Below, in pieces: positions 25,201 to 36,581 of a stretch of DNA of 64,000 nucleotides. Under the pieces are notes generated by a model that did not search any database, was not told the origin of the DNA, and was given only the letters and a program-made list of their open reading frames with translations. The stretch comes from Musa acuminata AAA Group. Its lineage: Eukaryota > Streptophyta > Magnoliopsida > Zingiberales > Musaceae. Numbering within the stretch: the first letter of the stretch is position 1; every line of letters begins with the position of its first letter. The stretch spans positions 14,541,001 to 14,605,000 of the forward strand of contig NC_088331.1 in NCBI RefSeq assembly GCF_036884655.1, in the 5' to 3' direction. A program made the position numbers and the translations under genes.

Positions 25201-25640
25201 TATGTGGTCTACTGGGGTTCTGCTGATGACTATGCACAACCTGTGAAAGGAAAGAGAGCAATGGAGATTTCTGAAAGGATCTTGCACAGTACAATCAATC
25301 AAGCCTGATAATATAAAGCCATGTCGTAGTTTCGTGAGGTTGCAGTCTGTCAGGAATAATAGAGGCTCTGAGATTTTATTATTTCAGAGCATCGAATAAT
25401 TTTATAGTATAATTATAAAATTCGGACGGGATGGGTCTGACCGAAAAAATTGGAACCCCTCAATCAGTTCAATTGGCTAATTAGACCATCTCAATATTAA
25501 AAATATCTTAAATACCATCAATAAAAATATTTATTTTTTTAAAAAAAATTATAATTTTGTTATAAGGATGATAAAAAAATTTATTATATTCATGATAAGA
25601 GAAGATTTCGTTCATCAATCAAACATTGACACATGACCGC
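22263..25640. other. AT-rich intergenic DNA with retroelement debris
   Basis: No supported gene. Two stretches near 23190-23260 and 23500-23570 share an ATACCATGTTAGATTTTTAAA-like segment, suggesting repeated decayed elements. A TA dinucleotide run occupies about 24395-24414. The 24500-24720 stretch resembles the reverse-strand copia LTR remnant near 25840-26007 (AAGAAAATCTT motifs). A 97-aa ATG-started minus-strand frame at 23954-24247 matches nothing known. Confidence 0.5.
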
Positions 25641-26007
25641 ATATGACATTATATTCTTACGTTAACTCTTCTATATTAATTTATCATTTCAAATATCATA
25701 TCTAAATCAAAACAACACAATTATTCTCAAAACACTATAGGAACCGATGTCATATAAAGCAAACATGAGAGAACCCTTTGTTTTATTTGATCTATCTTTC
25801 TTCTCGTCAAGCTCGCTCACGAAGCTCTTCTCTTTTAGTAGAAAATCTTCTGACTCAAGCTTAGAAGAAATCTAGGTATTGATAAATTAGCGTATGATAT
25901 AAAAGATGATGAAACATTTATTAATATGTTTCTTATTTATACGGATGAGGAGGAAGAATTTTTCTTAACAAAAAGCAGGAAGATTTTCTCATATAATTAG
26001 GAAAATC
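25640..26007 (-). mobile_element. Remnant LTR downstream of reverse-strand copia RNase H
   Basis: This AT-rich stretch follows the stop codon of the copia polyprotein remnant on the minus strand, where the 3' LTR would lie. It carries the GATTTTCTCATATAA / AAAATCTTATATG motifs that recur near 24600-24700. Its exact ends are not visible. Confidence 0.4.
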
Positions 26008-26640
26008 TTATATGCTATCATGCCCCGCCAAGATGGTACTTTTGTCAAGGATGCCGATTTTGGATCGATGTAATAAAAATAGTTTACAGGCTAAAGGCTT
26101 CATGAGTGAGTCTGCTAGTTGATCAGCTGTATATACATGAGAAATATATAGTTAATGTCGGACAACTTGATCTTACAAAAAGTAAAAATCGATGGTAATA
26201 TGTTTCATACGGGAGTGGAACACTAGATTGGTGTATAAGTAGATAGCTCCGGCATTATCATAATATATTATAGAAGTAAGATTGGAATCGATATTAAGTT
26301 CTTTGAGCAGATTCGTGACTCAATTAAGTTCTACAACAGTAGTAGCGATGACATGATATTCAGTTTCAATTATAGACCGTGTGATTGTCTTTTGCTTCTT
26401 AGAACTCTAATTGATTGGATTAACTCTAAGAAAGAAAATATATCTTGACATGGATATTCTCTTATCAAAGCTTCCTATGCAATCAGCATTGGCAAAAGTA
26501 TTGAGATGAAGTGGAGAGTGTTTGCAAAGAAAGAGGTCATGATTGAGGGTCCCGTTAAGATATCGCAGGATTCATTTCACTGTAGACCAATGCATAGTAG
26601 ATGGGCGATGCATGAATTACGATAATTTATTGATCGCAAA
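26008..26640 (-). pseudogene. Ty1/copia polyprotein remnant: reverse transcriptase end and RNase H
   Basis: Read on the minus strand with interruptions, the fragment starts with an FAINKLS-like block, then ILRYLNGTLNH, then ANADCIGS. Next come a KQKTITRSIIETEYH block (the RNase H catalytic region, where S-x-x-E-A-E-Y is typical), LLKELNI, YYDNAGAIYL, FHSRMKHI, and an end with ADQLADSLMKPL followed by HRSKIGIL and a stop at 26010-26008. In-frame stops and frame changes are present, so it is dead. It is cut off upstream by the insertion at 26645. Confidence 0.85.
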
Positions 26641-26644
26641 TGAG

Positions 26645-28270
26645 TGTTGAATCTCATATTTTGAAGATGAAACCAATTGATATGTGTTTATGTTTTAATC
26701 TACGTTTTGAGTGATGTAGGATGCTTCGATCAGGATGAAACAATTAAAGCAGGAAAAATCATGTTAGGCCGGAGGAACATGTCAGAATATTGGACGTCGG
26801 GCCGGTGGATCGGTCGACGTATAGATAGAAGGCTTCGGGCCATGGATTCGGGCATCGGGCCAAGAAGAGCGGGTATTGCACTAAGGATATTAGAGTTGCG
26901 GAGTCAACTGACCGATTAAGCAATAGGCCGTAGGAGAGGACGATGCGTCGAAGAATCGGACGAAGCGTCGAGGGACTAATGACATGCCAGACAACTTGAT
27001 TAATGCTTAGTATTATTTGTCTAGATCGAAGTTTGTTTTACATGTGCAGGATTAACTACAATGGCAGTAAGACATATAATAGGTGTTGCGCCAGAGTCAA
27101 GACCAAGATCACGTTGGGAGTTTGAGAGTTCGACGAAAGTTCGTACGGTTATTAGAGGTTCTACGGGAATAAATCTGAGAAGTCCAAGAGCTTGCCAAAG
27201 AAGCTCGTCGGAACTCGCCAAGAGGAACGTCGCAAGTTTAGGAGTTTGCCGGAAGTCCGTCGGAGCATCGCTGAGGGTTCATTGGATGTTCGCCGAAAGT
27301 TTGCCGGAAGCTCACCGGAAGAAGCGATTGATGCATCGGAACACGAGTTGCAGTATTAATGTCTTAAATGTCGTAGTTAGCATGAAGACTAAGTTAGGAA
27401 CGGGAGGTGATCTCATTAACTTAATCTAGGGCCAATTGGGCCCTTGACAAACCCAAATTGGGCCGAATGGATCAGCCCATTCGGACCTAGATTTCTTGGC
27501 CGACGGTGGCACCGCTAGGGCCGGCAATGGCATCGCCCAGAACCTCAGTCTCTGAGGGAAGTCAGGCGGTGGTACCGCCTGAGCTCGGTCTCCGAGCGAA
27601 GTCAAGCGGTGGTACCCCCCCTATCAGGCGGTGGTACCGCATGAGCTTGGTCTCCTAGCAGTGTCAGGCGATAGGACCGCCCAGTTCTGGCAGTGGTACC
27701 ACCAGGACCTCGAAAATTTGGGAGATGATACTTTTGAGCTCCAAATTCAAACCAGTTGGGGCCTATATAAACCCCACCCTTTCTTGCATGAAAGGTCATC
27801 GAAAGCTTACATTTATTCTGAGAATTTGAGAGCTTAAAAGTGTTATAAAAGGCTAGAAGTTCTTCTCCCTCTTTTCTTCTAAGTTTTGATCATTTAAAAG
27901 AGGAGTGAAAATCTGCAAGGGTTGTCTCCTAAGCCTGTTAAAAGGAGTAAAACTGTAAAAGGGTGGTTGGCCTTCGCCTATTAAAGGAAGACCTCTAGTG
28001 GACGTCAGTGACCTCATCGGAGGAGGAAGCCAAAAGTGGATGTAGGTCAAGATTGACCGAACCACTCTAAATCTCGGTTTGCATTTACATTCTACTCTCT
28101 ATCTTAACTACAAACTGCCTCCGTTGCTTTACTCCAACTATACTTTTGTTTGATCTTAAGTTAAAGAACTTTCCGAAACGGTTTTCATCGTACAAACGTC
28201 GTTTTAAATCAACGAAAGTTTTTTGCTTCACTAATTCACCCTCTCCTTCTTAGTGCTTTTGATCTCAACA
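26645..28270 (+). repeat. 5' LTR of the gag-only copia element
   Basis: It starts TGTTGAATCTC and ends GATCTCAACA (inverted TGTTG/CAACA termini). U3 carries repeated GGCGGTGGTACCGCC-type motifs at 27500-27712. The promoter has a TATA box in GGCCTATATAAACCCC near 27762, and a pyrimidine-rich segment with CACCCTCTCC lies near the end. The 122-aa and smaller frames inside it are incidental. Confidence 0.9.
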
Positions 28271-28320
28271 ATTGGTATCAGAGCCTCGTTATTTCTCAGT
28301 TGGTTTAACACCCAAAAGAA

Positions 28321-29218
28321 ATGGCTCATTTCGATTTTTAAGAGAGTTACTCTCTCATTCGTCCTCTCATTTTTAATGGGACAGACTATACTTATTGGAA
28401 AACTCGAATGAGAGTTTTCTTACTTTCTTTGGATTTGAATTTATGGCACATAGTTGAAAACGGATTTGAAACATCTTCTCTTCCAATGAACCATTGGAAT
28501 GATTTGGAGAAGAAGATGTTTTCTGGCTATGAAAACCTTATTTTGTGTCTTAGACAAAAATGAATTTAATCGGGTTTCTTTATGTGAAACGACTTTCGAT
28601 ATTTGGCGCATTCTTGAAATCACACAAGAAGGCACAAGTAATATAAAAAATTCTAAAGTAAATCTTTTAATATACGATTTTGAGATGTTTTATATAGAAC
28701 CAAGAGAGACTATTAGAGACATATACACTCGTTTTATGAATGTCGTCAATAGTCTAAAAGCACTTGGTAAAAGTTTTTCGAACTTTGAACTCATGAACAA
28801 GATTTTGCGTTCTCTTTCTAAGAAGTGGGATTCAAAAGTAACAGCTTCACAAGAAACAAAAGATTTAAATATTTTTTATTTAAAAAACTTATTGGTACAT
28901 TGATGACATATGAAATGGTGCACAATGCACTTTATGAACATGATGAACAAAACCACTTTCCAAAGAACAGAAAGGATTTGGGACAGAACATTTGAAGACT
29001 ACTCGAGCATAAGCTCAAGTGATGGTGAACAAGAACTACACACTAAGAAATTTAAAAAGTTAATGAAACAAAAATTAAAGAACAAAAAAAATGAAACTTT
29101 CTTTGAACGCAAGAAGAAGAACAAAAATTATAATGAATCAAGCTCCTCCGAAGATGAGGAGAAAATCAAGAAAGCTGAGGTGACAAACTACGCCTTAACG
29201 ACATTCAACAATAGGTAA
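28321..29218 (+). pseudogene. Copia gag (UBN2/DUF4219-type), degraded
   Basis: An ATG at 28321 opens a frame that meets a stop after six codons. Reading on, it contains FNGTDYTYWKTRM (a hallmark of copia gag), then a block containing WRILEITQEGTSN, YDFEMFYIEPRETI and YTRFMNVVNSLKALGK, and then a Lys/Glu/Ser-rich tail with NESSSSEDEE. Several stops and frame changes break it between 28338 and 28905. The CCHC knuckle normally at the end of gag is missing. It is the structural protein that would package element RNA in related active elements. Confidence 0.85.
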
Positions 29219-31741
29219 TCGAAACCCCCTTAATTTATTTTAAAATTACTTGATGTTTTTCATAATATATTTTTTTTTTGAATAATTATTTTTCTTGAAA
29301 ATTGCATGTTTAAAAAATTAAAAATGTAAGAATATGATCATGCTCATAATTTTGAAAATAATAATAAAAATTACATGTTTTATATTAATGAAATAAAATA
29401 TTAGATTTAAATCTAATGATCATATATATGTTTTCTTAAGAAGAAAAAATGTGTATATTGATGATTTTCGATTTTGATTGAAACCATGCTTGATATTTTA
29501 ATGAAAATATTAAGAAGTTTAATATCATGCTTAATAATGATTCATGGCTTTTGTATGGAAAACTAAGCATGAAAAGATAGATTCACCTAAAAAAATGCAT
29601 GACTATAACAAATAACAAAATGATTTTGGTTGAAAATATCTTATGCTCAATGAAACCATGATTGATGAATATGCTTTATGTTTAATGATTTCTTTGCCTT
29701 GTATGTCCTATCATGATGAATATTTTGAAAATAAATGAAATCATGTTTGATTTGAAGTAATACATAATGATCATACTTAATGAGTTTTCTTTCGAAATGA
29801 TGCATAATAATTTTTATGATTTATGGATTATCGATTTTCACGATAATAAAAGTGACTTTTTCGATTAGAAAAAATGATACATGTTTTGATTTGACATAAA
29901 TGAAATAGGCATACTTATATGAAATAGTGTAAGTGTCATGACGATTGTATACTTAATGATGCATAAAGTTGTAATGAAAATATTAAAATTTTGATACCGT
30001 GATTTGATAATTTTATGCATGAGATTTTAAAGTTATACATGATGATTTTTGTAGTTTATTGATCTCGATGGTTTTTATGATGAAATTTATTTTTCGATCC
30101 TAAATGATTGATGTTATATATTTTTTTTGGCACAAAAAGGACAAAGACATGCTTGTATGAAACAACTAAATAGAGAAAATTATTTTTCTTGAAAATTCTT
30201 TTTCTTTATCTTATTGACTTTGATTAATCTATTTTATCATCTTTTTATGAATCTCTTGAAAATGATTTTGATTTGATGATTTGAATTTGAATAAGCTTTA
30301 TCTTGATTTTTTGAGATTTATAACTTGAGATTTACTCTATAAAAATCGAGATTTTTTATCCTCAATGTTTCTTTTTGCCATCTACTATCCAAATGAATCA
30401 TGATTGGTATCATTACTATATTTCTTCTTATCGTGTACCAAAGAGAAAATTTTCCTAAATTAATCATGATTTTTCGGAACCATAATTTTTTATGATTCAT
30501 AATGAATTGAGAAATTTTATATGCTTGAATTAATATCTTGTTCTCCTACAATATTGAATGAATTTTATCTATATCATGATCTCCTAAGAATTCCTTTCAT
30601 TTTTTTAAAAGAGAAGATGTGTCAAAATGAATCATGTCTTTTGGTATTCACATGATTTTATCTGATACGATTTTTATGTAATTTCTTGCGTTCATGAAAT
30701 ATTTATCTCATCACCCAATAATTCTTCTTGATATTCCTTATGTGATGATATGAATACATAAAATATTCATTAATTTATTTTGAAGTATACAAATAAGAAG
30801 TTTCGATCATGCATGGTAGGATGTAATTTGACAAAATTGGTACCATCATGATGTGAAATAAATGATGATTTGGAATTATGCATGCAATACTTTAACTTAT
30901 GATAATGATGTATGCAATGATGAAATATTCATGATAAAATAATTATTTTGATATTCATGACTTGAATTTTCATCTATGCTATTTACCTTTGTCATAATTT
31001 AGAAATTAACGTAAAGGGTCTTCCTTTCTTTTTGACAATGAGGGAGCAAAACATGCTAGAAAGCTAATTTACTAGCTCGTATAATTCAAGAAGAAAGCAA
31101 AAATTGCACTTCTCAAAAGAGAAGAAATTGCTATCTTGAACATCACCAAGAAAGTGCTATTTTGCAAATCACAAAGATGCATAAATGCAAACATGCAAAA
31201 TTTATAATTTTGCACATCATTAAAATTTATGATGCTTTAGTGATTATGCATGTTCTAAAATATTGTAAGATTCACTAGCTTGCATGATGTAGAATTTGCT
31301 ATCTTGAACATCACCAAGGAGTGCTATCTTACCTATCTCAAGAAGCCAAAAGTTAACTTGCACATCTAGCAAAACTTATATTTCAAGAAGCAAGAGTTGC
31401 TTTCTTGAACATCTCAAAATTGCTAGCTTCCGTGTTGAAATTTTTTTTTTTTGCTAGCTTGTATTTTGATGATAGCAAACTTGCATGATGGTAAGAATGG
31501 ATATTATGTTTTTCATGTAATGAGTTGAACTTATATCACAAACACTTGATTGTGGTACTTCTCCTTTTTGTTGATGACAAAGGAGAAGAAGTATGTTGAT
31601 TTTATCATGACATGTTACTTAGATTTTTGAATCCAAGAGTTTCTATTAATATGGCATATTGATAGGGGGAGTTTGTTTAAACTCCGGGAGTTAAGTTTAA
31701 CTCCGTCATCAATTGATTGTCATCATAAAAAATGGGAAGAT
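29219..31741 (+). other. AT-rich internal spacer of the gag-only copia element
   Basis: No coding frame. It is dominated by scrambled repeats of ATGATGAT/AAATCATG-type words, then by a zone (31020-31480) with repeated TGCTAGCTTG, TTGAACATC and AAGAAG words. Equivalent sequence follows gag at 62532-64000 in the second copy. It probably matches the long non-coding tail that lies after pol in full-length relatives. Confidence 0.6.
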
Positions 31742-33361
31742 TGTTGAATCTCATATTTTGATGATAAAACTAATTGATAATTGTGTTTATGTTTTAATCT
31801 GTGTTTTAAGTGATGCAGGATGCTTCGATCAGGATAAGATAATTAAAGCAGGAAAAATCATGTTGGGCCGGAGGAACATGTTAGAAGATTGGACGTCGGG
31901 CTGGTGGATCAGTCGACGTATCGACAGAAGGCTTTGGGCCGTGTATTTGGGCATCGGACCAAGAAGAGCGAGTATTGCGCCAAGGATATCGGAGTTGCGG
32001 AGTCAATTAGCCGATTGGGCAATAGGCCATACGAGAGGACGATGCACTAAAGAATCAGATGAAGCATCGAGGGACTAATGATATGCCGGACAACTTGATT
32101 AATGCTTAGTATTAATTGTCTAGATCAAAATTTGTTTTACATGTATAGGATTAACTATGATAGCAGTAAGACATGCAGTAGGTGTTGCGCTGGAGTCAAG
32201 ACCAAGATACGTTGAGAGTTCGACGGAAGTCCGGACGGTCATCGGAGGTTCTACGAGAACAAATCCGAGAAGTCCAAGAGCTTGCCAAAGAAGCTCGTCG
32301 AAACTCGCCAAGAGGATCGTCGCAAGTCCAGGAGTTTACCGGAAGTCCAACGGAGCATCGTCGAGGGTTCATCGGATGTTCACCAAAAGTTCGTCGGAAG
32401 AAGCGATTGATGCATCGGAACACGAGTTACAATATTAATGTCTTAAATGTCATAGTTAGTATGAAGATTAAGTTAGGAATGGGAGGTGATCCCATTAATT
32501 TAATCTAGGGCCAATTGGGCCGAATGGACCAGCCCATTCGGACCTAGATTTCCTGGCCGGGGGTGACACCGCCTAGAAGCTCAGTCTCTGAGCGAAGTCA
32601 GGCGGTGGTACCACCTGAGCTCGGTCTCCAAGCGAAGTCAGGCGGTGGTACCACATGAGCTCAGTCTCCGAGCGAAGTCAGGTGGTGGTACCGCCCCTAT
32701 TAGGCGATGGTACCACCTGAGCTTAGTCTCCGAGCAATGTCAAGCGGTAGTACCACCCAGTTATGGTGGTGGTACGACCAAGACCCTGAAAATCCGGGAG
32801 ATGACACTTTTAAGCTCCAAATTCAAACCAGTTGGGGCCTATATAAACCCCACCCTTTCCTATATGAAAGGGCATCGAAAGCTTGCATTTATTTGAGAAT
32901 TTGAGAGCTTAAAAGTGTTGTAAAAGGGTAGAAGTTCTTCTCCCTCTTTTCTTCTAAGTTTTGATCATTCAAGAGAGGAGTGAAAATCTGTAAGGGTTGT
33001 CTCCTAAGCCCGTCAAAAGGAGTAAAGTTGTAAAAGGGTGGTTGACCTTCACCTATTGAAGGAAGGCCTCTAGTGGACATCGGTGACCTCAAAGCCAAAA
33101 ATAGATGTAGGTCAAGATTGATCAAACCACTCTAAATCTCGATTTGCATTTACATTATGCTCTCTATCTTAACTGCAAACTGCCTCCGTTGCTTTATTTT
33201 AACTATACTTTTGTTTGATCTTAAGTTAAAGAACTTGAACTTTTTGAAATGGTTTTCATCAAAAATGCTTTCATCGTACAAACGTCGTTTTAAACCAACG
33301 AAAGTTTTCCTCTCCACTAATTCAACCCCCCCCCCCTCCCCTAGTGCTTTTGATCCCAACA
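31742..33361 (+). repeat. 3' LTR of the gag-only copia element
   Basis: It starts TGTTGAATCTC and ends GATCCCAACA. It is highly similar to the 5' LTR through its length, with GGTGGTACCACC-type motifs at 32600-32790 and a TATA box in GGCCTATATAAACCCC near 32842. Scattered differences from the 5' LTR show the insertion is not recent. Confidence 0.9.
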
Positions 33362-34400
33362 TGAATATGGTCGATTCATTGATCTCAAGTGAGTAGTCTG
33401 TGATAGCATATAGGTTAAGGACTTGACACAGCTTGAAAATGTCACTCTTGAAGCATATTGTCATCGAATGTCCAAAGGTTATAGGATTGAGATGTTGTAT
33501 ACTACAAGTTGAGAGACAATATGTTAAAGCTTGATATTCACCTCCATTATCAAAGTAAACTATTTTGATTGTAGACTGAAAGTAGTTCTCGACTAACTTT
33601 CTAAAGTTGGTAAAGATCATGAAAACTTTAGATTTATAATGAAGAGTGGGCCGAGTTATTTATGAAATTAACGGTCATTTGTAAATGTTATCTCTATTCT
33701 GACCTTGGACCAAGGATACTTCTATATTCAAATCCTTGACAAGAAAAGAGTCAGGAAAAAAATTAATTGAAGTATTATTTTATTTACAGAATTGAGAAAC
33801 GAAGATGATGTTTTGTTTAACGTGAGGTCCACACAGAACATCATCGAGTGTAAAAGTTACGGTATGTAAATTAAGCATTGTGGAACCAATATGAGTAATA
33901 GGAATTCATTTACCGTCACCGATAATGATATCTTCATTTTCACTATAATTATTATGAATGAACAAGCTCTGAAGATCAGAGATGATGTAATGATAGATGC
34001 TAGAGTCCATAATCTAACTAGATTGACTAATAGCCGGAGTAGTCATGAGATTTGTTTGAGGCCACCGTGCCGGAGTAGGGAGTCTGGGTCGAGACTGATA
34101 GCCTTTCACGGAGTGTTTGATTTTATCACACAACTACAAACGACTTTTCATTGGCTCGTGTGGTCATGATGCTAGGGTTGATGGTTATTGAAGTTGCCAC
34201 TTTGATAGAAATATTGATGATATGAATGAAAGGGGAGCAATGCTAGTGAACGCAACACTAGAGGCATCACAGCGGGGAGGATCATAGTAGATGGGATCAT
34301 GTGTTGTGCTAACAAAGGGCACATGCTGTAGTGAGCGGACACTAGCGTAGAGCGACAGCGAGACAAGACGAGCATCGTTCGTCAAGGAGGAAAGCAGTGA
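33362..34400 (-). pseudogene. Ty1/copia polyprotein remnant: protease and integrase
   Basis: On the minus strand, from high to low coordinates, ILDSSIYHYI stands where the copia protease has D-S-G-A, with S and I replacing the catalytic-loop residues. GDGK, DDVLCGPHVKQNIIFVSQF and FFPDSFLVKD follow. An integrase block then has FRKLVENYF, the catalytic-region YFDNGGEY and CSIQHL, and ends in a decayed LTYM...HLINES stretch at the insertion point 33362. Stops and frameshifts interrupt it. About 1.3 kb of reverse transcriptase that should follow is absent between this piece and the RNase H remnant at 26008-26640. The part above 34050 is gag-like at best. Confidence 0.8.
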
Positions 34401-35600
34401 TATGATCAACGATGGCTAAAGGTGACAACACCTACACTTCCTTTGGGAGCATCGTCAACGAGGAAGAAAGAAGAAAGAGGGATATAACACCATCGGGAAA
34501 AAAAGAAGATAGAGGGATGATGTGATAGATGATGGTGTGGACCTCTTATCACTGTCAATCGGTGGGGATGGCTAAGTTCCACTTCATAGATCCCTCATCG
34601 AATGACAATAGAGTTGATGAAGATTTTGGAGACCATGCTGCTAGTACTGGGCCTAGTGAACGCTTGACGGAGAGGTGATGTAGGTTGTTGCACCCTCAAT
34701 CGCCTGGTTAGAGGACATCAGGTAACGGAGGGAGGCAACCGGAGTTACAACATCTGATAGAGGGGTTCTGCATAGGTGATCCTCGATGTGGCCGACGAAG
34801 TGGGCCAGCGATCAGTGGGAGAGTGAAAGTTGCATAAAGTGGAGATTGCCATGGAGAGAGGTTATATAGGCAATGATCTATTCTCCTTCTATGAAGAAGC
34901 TATATGCAGTGCGGTAGAGATCAGAGAGCTGCATAAAGTGGAGACTGCTATGGAGAGAGGTTATATAGGCAACGATCTATTCTCCTTCTAAGAAAAAGCT
35001 ATATGCAGTGCGGTAGAGATCAGAGAGCTGCAACGGTTCTCTACCGAATGATTTCTGTTGAGAAAGAGCAAAGCGAAACAAGGGTTATGACCGCTTGACG
35101 AGGATGGTCTCTTGGAAAGCAGTAGTGTGATAGTGATCGACGACAATGAGTAAAAGAAAAGAGAGAGAGGTCTATGACCAGTGGATCGTAGCAATCGGAG
35201 GAGAAAGTGCAGATTTGCTGGAGAAAGGGCTTTTCGTCAGTGAAGAAGAGGTGCAGCCGCTTGTGCGGATCAGTAGTGTTGGCCATTGGAGCAACAGAGG
35301 AGGTCGGTTAGAAGCCTTCGGAGTTCCGACCGAAGTGGTGGTGTCGCCGCTCGAGGACTTTGGAGGTGTCGCCGTAGATTGCGTCCATGGAGTACTGGCC
35401 GCTAACAGCGCAGCTTTCTTATTGACAGAGGATAAGATTTTTTCGAAAATCTTTATTCTGTCGAAAAAAATCTTTTATTCTGTTGAGAAATTTTTTTTTA
35501 TTCTTTGAGGTAAATCTTTTGAGGGAATATATTAATGTAAAGTTTCTTCAATAATTATTCTTATTTTTTATTATTTTCATCACTTATCGGTGAAGAGATA
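34401..35600 (-). mobile_element. Probable 5' part of the reverse-strand copia element (gag leader and LTR debris)
   Basis: It lies on the gag side of the protease-integrase remnant. No clear gag domain is readable. It includes a 99 bp tandem duplication and ends in a stretch (35430-35600) with repeated AAATCTTT/TTCTGTTGAG words like the LTR debris near 24600 and 25950. The assignment rests on position and that resemblance. Confidence 0.4.
34831..35028. repeat. 99 bp tandem duplication
   Basis: Two copies, 34831-34929 and 34930-35028, each starting TGCATAAAGTGGAGA and containing GGTTATATAGGCAA and TATATGCAGTGCGGTAGAGA. They differ at only a few positions. The start of a third copy (TGCA) follows. 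Confidence 0.85.
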
Positions 35601-36270
35601 AGTATTGCTATAATAGGATCCAGTTCGGCATCTCTCAATTGCATGCTACGATAGTAGCATTGAGAGTGATTAATTGGACAAATGAATTTGATCAAGTACA
35701 TTATTTAGAGTACCATGGATAGATAATCTCTATCTAGTGAATACATTAATTAATTATAATATCATCCACTAAATTTGTCTATTCTGTTTTTATCATATTA
35801 TAATAATATTCATAATGTTTAATTCGATCTGATATCTATGTTTCTTAGTATTACTCCTGACCTAGAGTATTCTATTCTCGATTCTCTTAGCATCCAAACA
35901 AGCGATACACAGTGACTATTTTGCCTGGATACTAAAAATTGAGGGATCTTTTCCTGGAGCACTGGGAATAGAAAGCAACGAACAACTGTATATCTATCGT
36001 AAGGAAAACAGTGCACTAAGAATGCAGTATAGATTCGTAGACGGTCACAGCGACAAGCTATCTGCGGTTTTAGTCCTTATCAGCCGGCCGGGATGGATAT
36101 CTATCCACTTCATCAACAATCCAAATAGTAATAATAGAACTGATATAATTTGATTTCTATTTATGCATAATCATATCTCATTTTTCAACGTTGTACTCTT
36201 ATGTCATCACATCTTTTCTATTTGATTCTATGTCACATGGCGAAACAATCTTTTAAACCAGCGCAATCGT
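35601..36270. other. Intergenic DNA upstream of the DC1 gene
   Basis: No gene seen. AT-rich with a small inverted pair around the CTACGATAGTAGC segment near 35649. The 65-aa minus-strand frame at 35819-36016 has no recognisable feature. Confidence 0.5.
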
Positions 36271-36277
36271 TCACCAA

Positions 36278-36464
36278 GTCAACTCAGTATGTCATGTTGC
36301 TTAAATTTCTAGTTGCCTTCTCCATCGAAAAATGCTCCATCAGTAGTCTACGAATTTGATAGTCAACGCGGGTCCCATCTATCTAACTGGACTCCGTAAT
36401 CTATTATCTCAAAAGTCAACATCTCCAACAGTAACAACCACACCATTCTCCTCGTTGACTTGAC
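36278..36464. promoter_or_regulatory. Cluster of five W-box cores upstream of the DC1 gene
   Basis: TTGAC cores (either strand) occur at 36278-36283, 36362-36367, 36415-36420, 36454-36459 and 36460-36464, all within about 305 bases of the start codon. The last two are adjacent (GTTGACTTGACC). W-boxes are binding sites for WRKY transcription factors, and clustered cores are typical of defence-responsive promoters. The pentamer is short, so chance occurrence is possible, but five in 190 bases exceeds expectation. A CT-rich leader (36480-36530) follows. Confidence 0.5.
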
Positions 36465-36581
36465 CACCTCCATCAGAGCAAGTCTTCTCTTCCTCTCCCT
36501 CTCTCTTTCTCCGTCTCTCTCTTTCTCCTTCTTAGAGGCCAAAAGAACTCTTGCTTGTTTCAGAGAAAGCCAGGAGGAAGC

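Larger units (their letters stand above)
26645..33361 (+). mobile_element. Non-autonomous Ty1/copia element with gag but no pol
   Basis: Two full LTRs (26645-28270 and 31742-33361, about 1.62 kb each) bound a 3.5 kb internal region. The primer-binding site ATTGGTATCAGAGC follows the 5' LTR immediately, and a purine-rich AAAAAATGGGAAG precedes the 3' LTR. The interior holds a decayed gag (28321-29218) followed by about 2.5 kb of AT-rich, gene-free DNA. The TTTGTTGATGACAAAGGAGA stretch near 31566 resembles the tail just before the 3' LTR in SIRE/Maximus-type copia elements. No protease, integrase or reverse transcriptase is present. It was inserted into a reverse-strand copia element. Flanking bases ATGAG and TGAAT do not give a clean duplication. 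Confidence 0.85.

Noticed and set aside
28271..28290. Sequence resembling part of initiator methionine tRNA
   Set aside because: It is the retroelement primer-binding site (TGGTATCAGAGC complement match), too short and in the wrong context for a tRNA gene.
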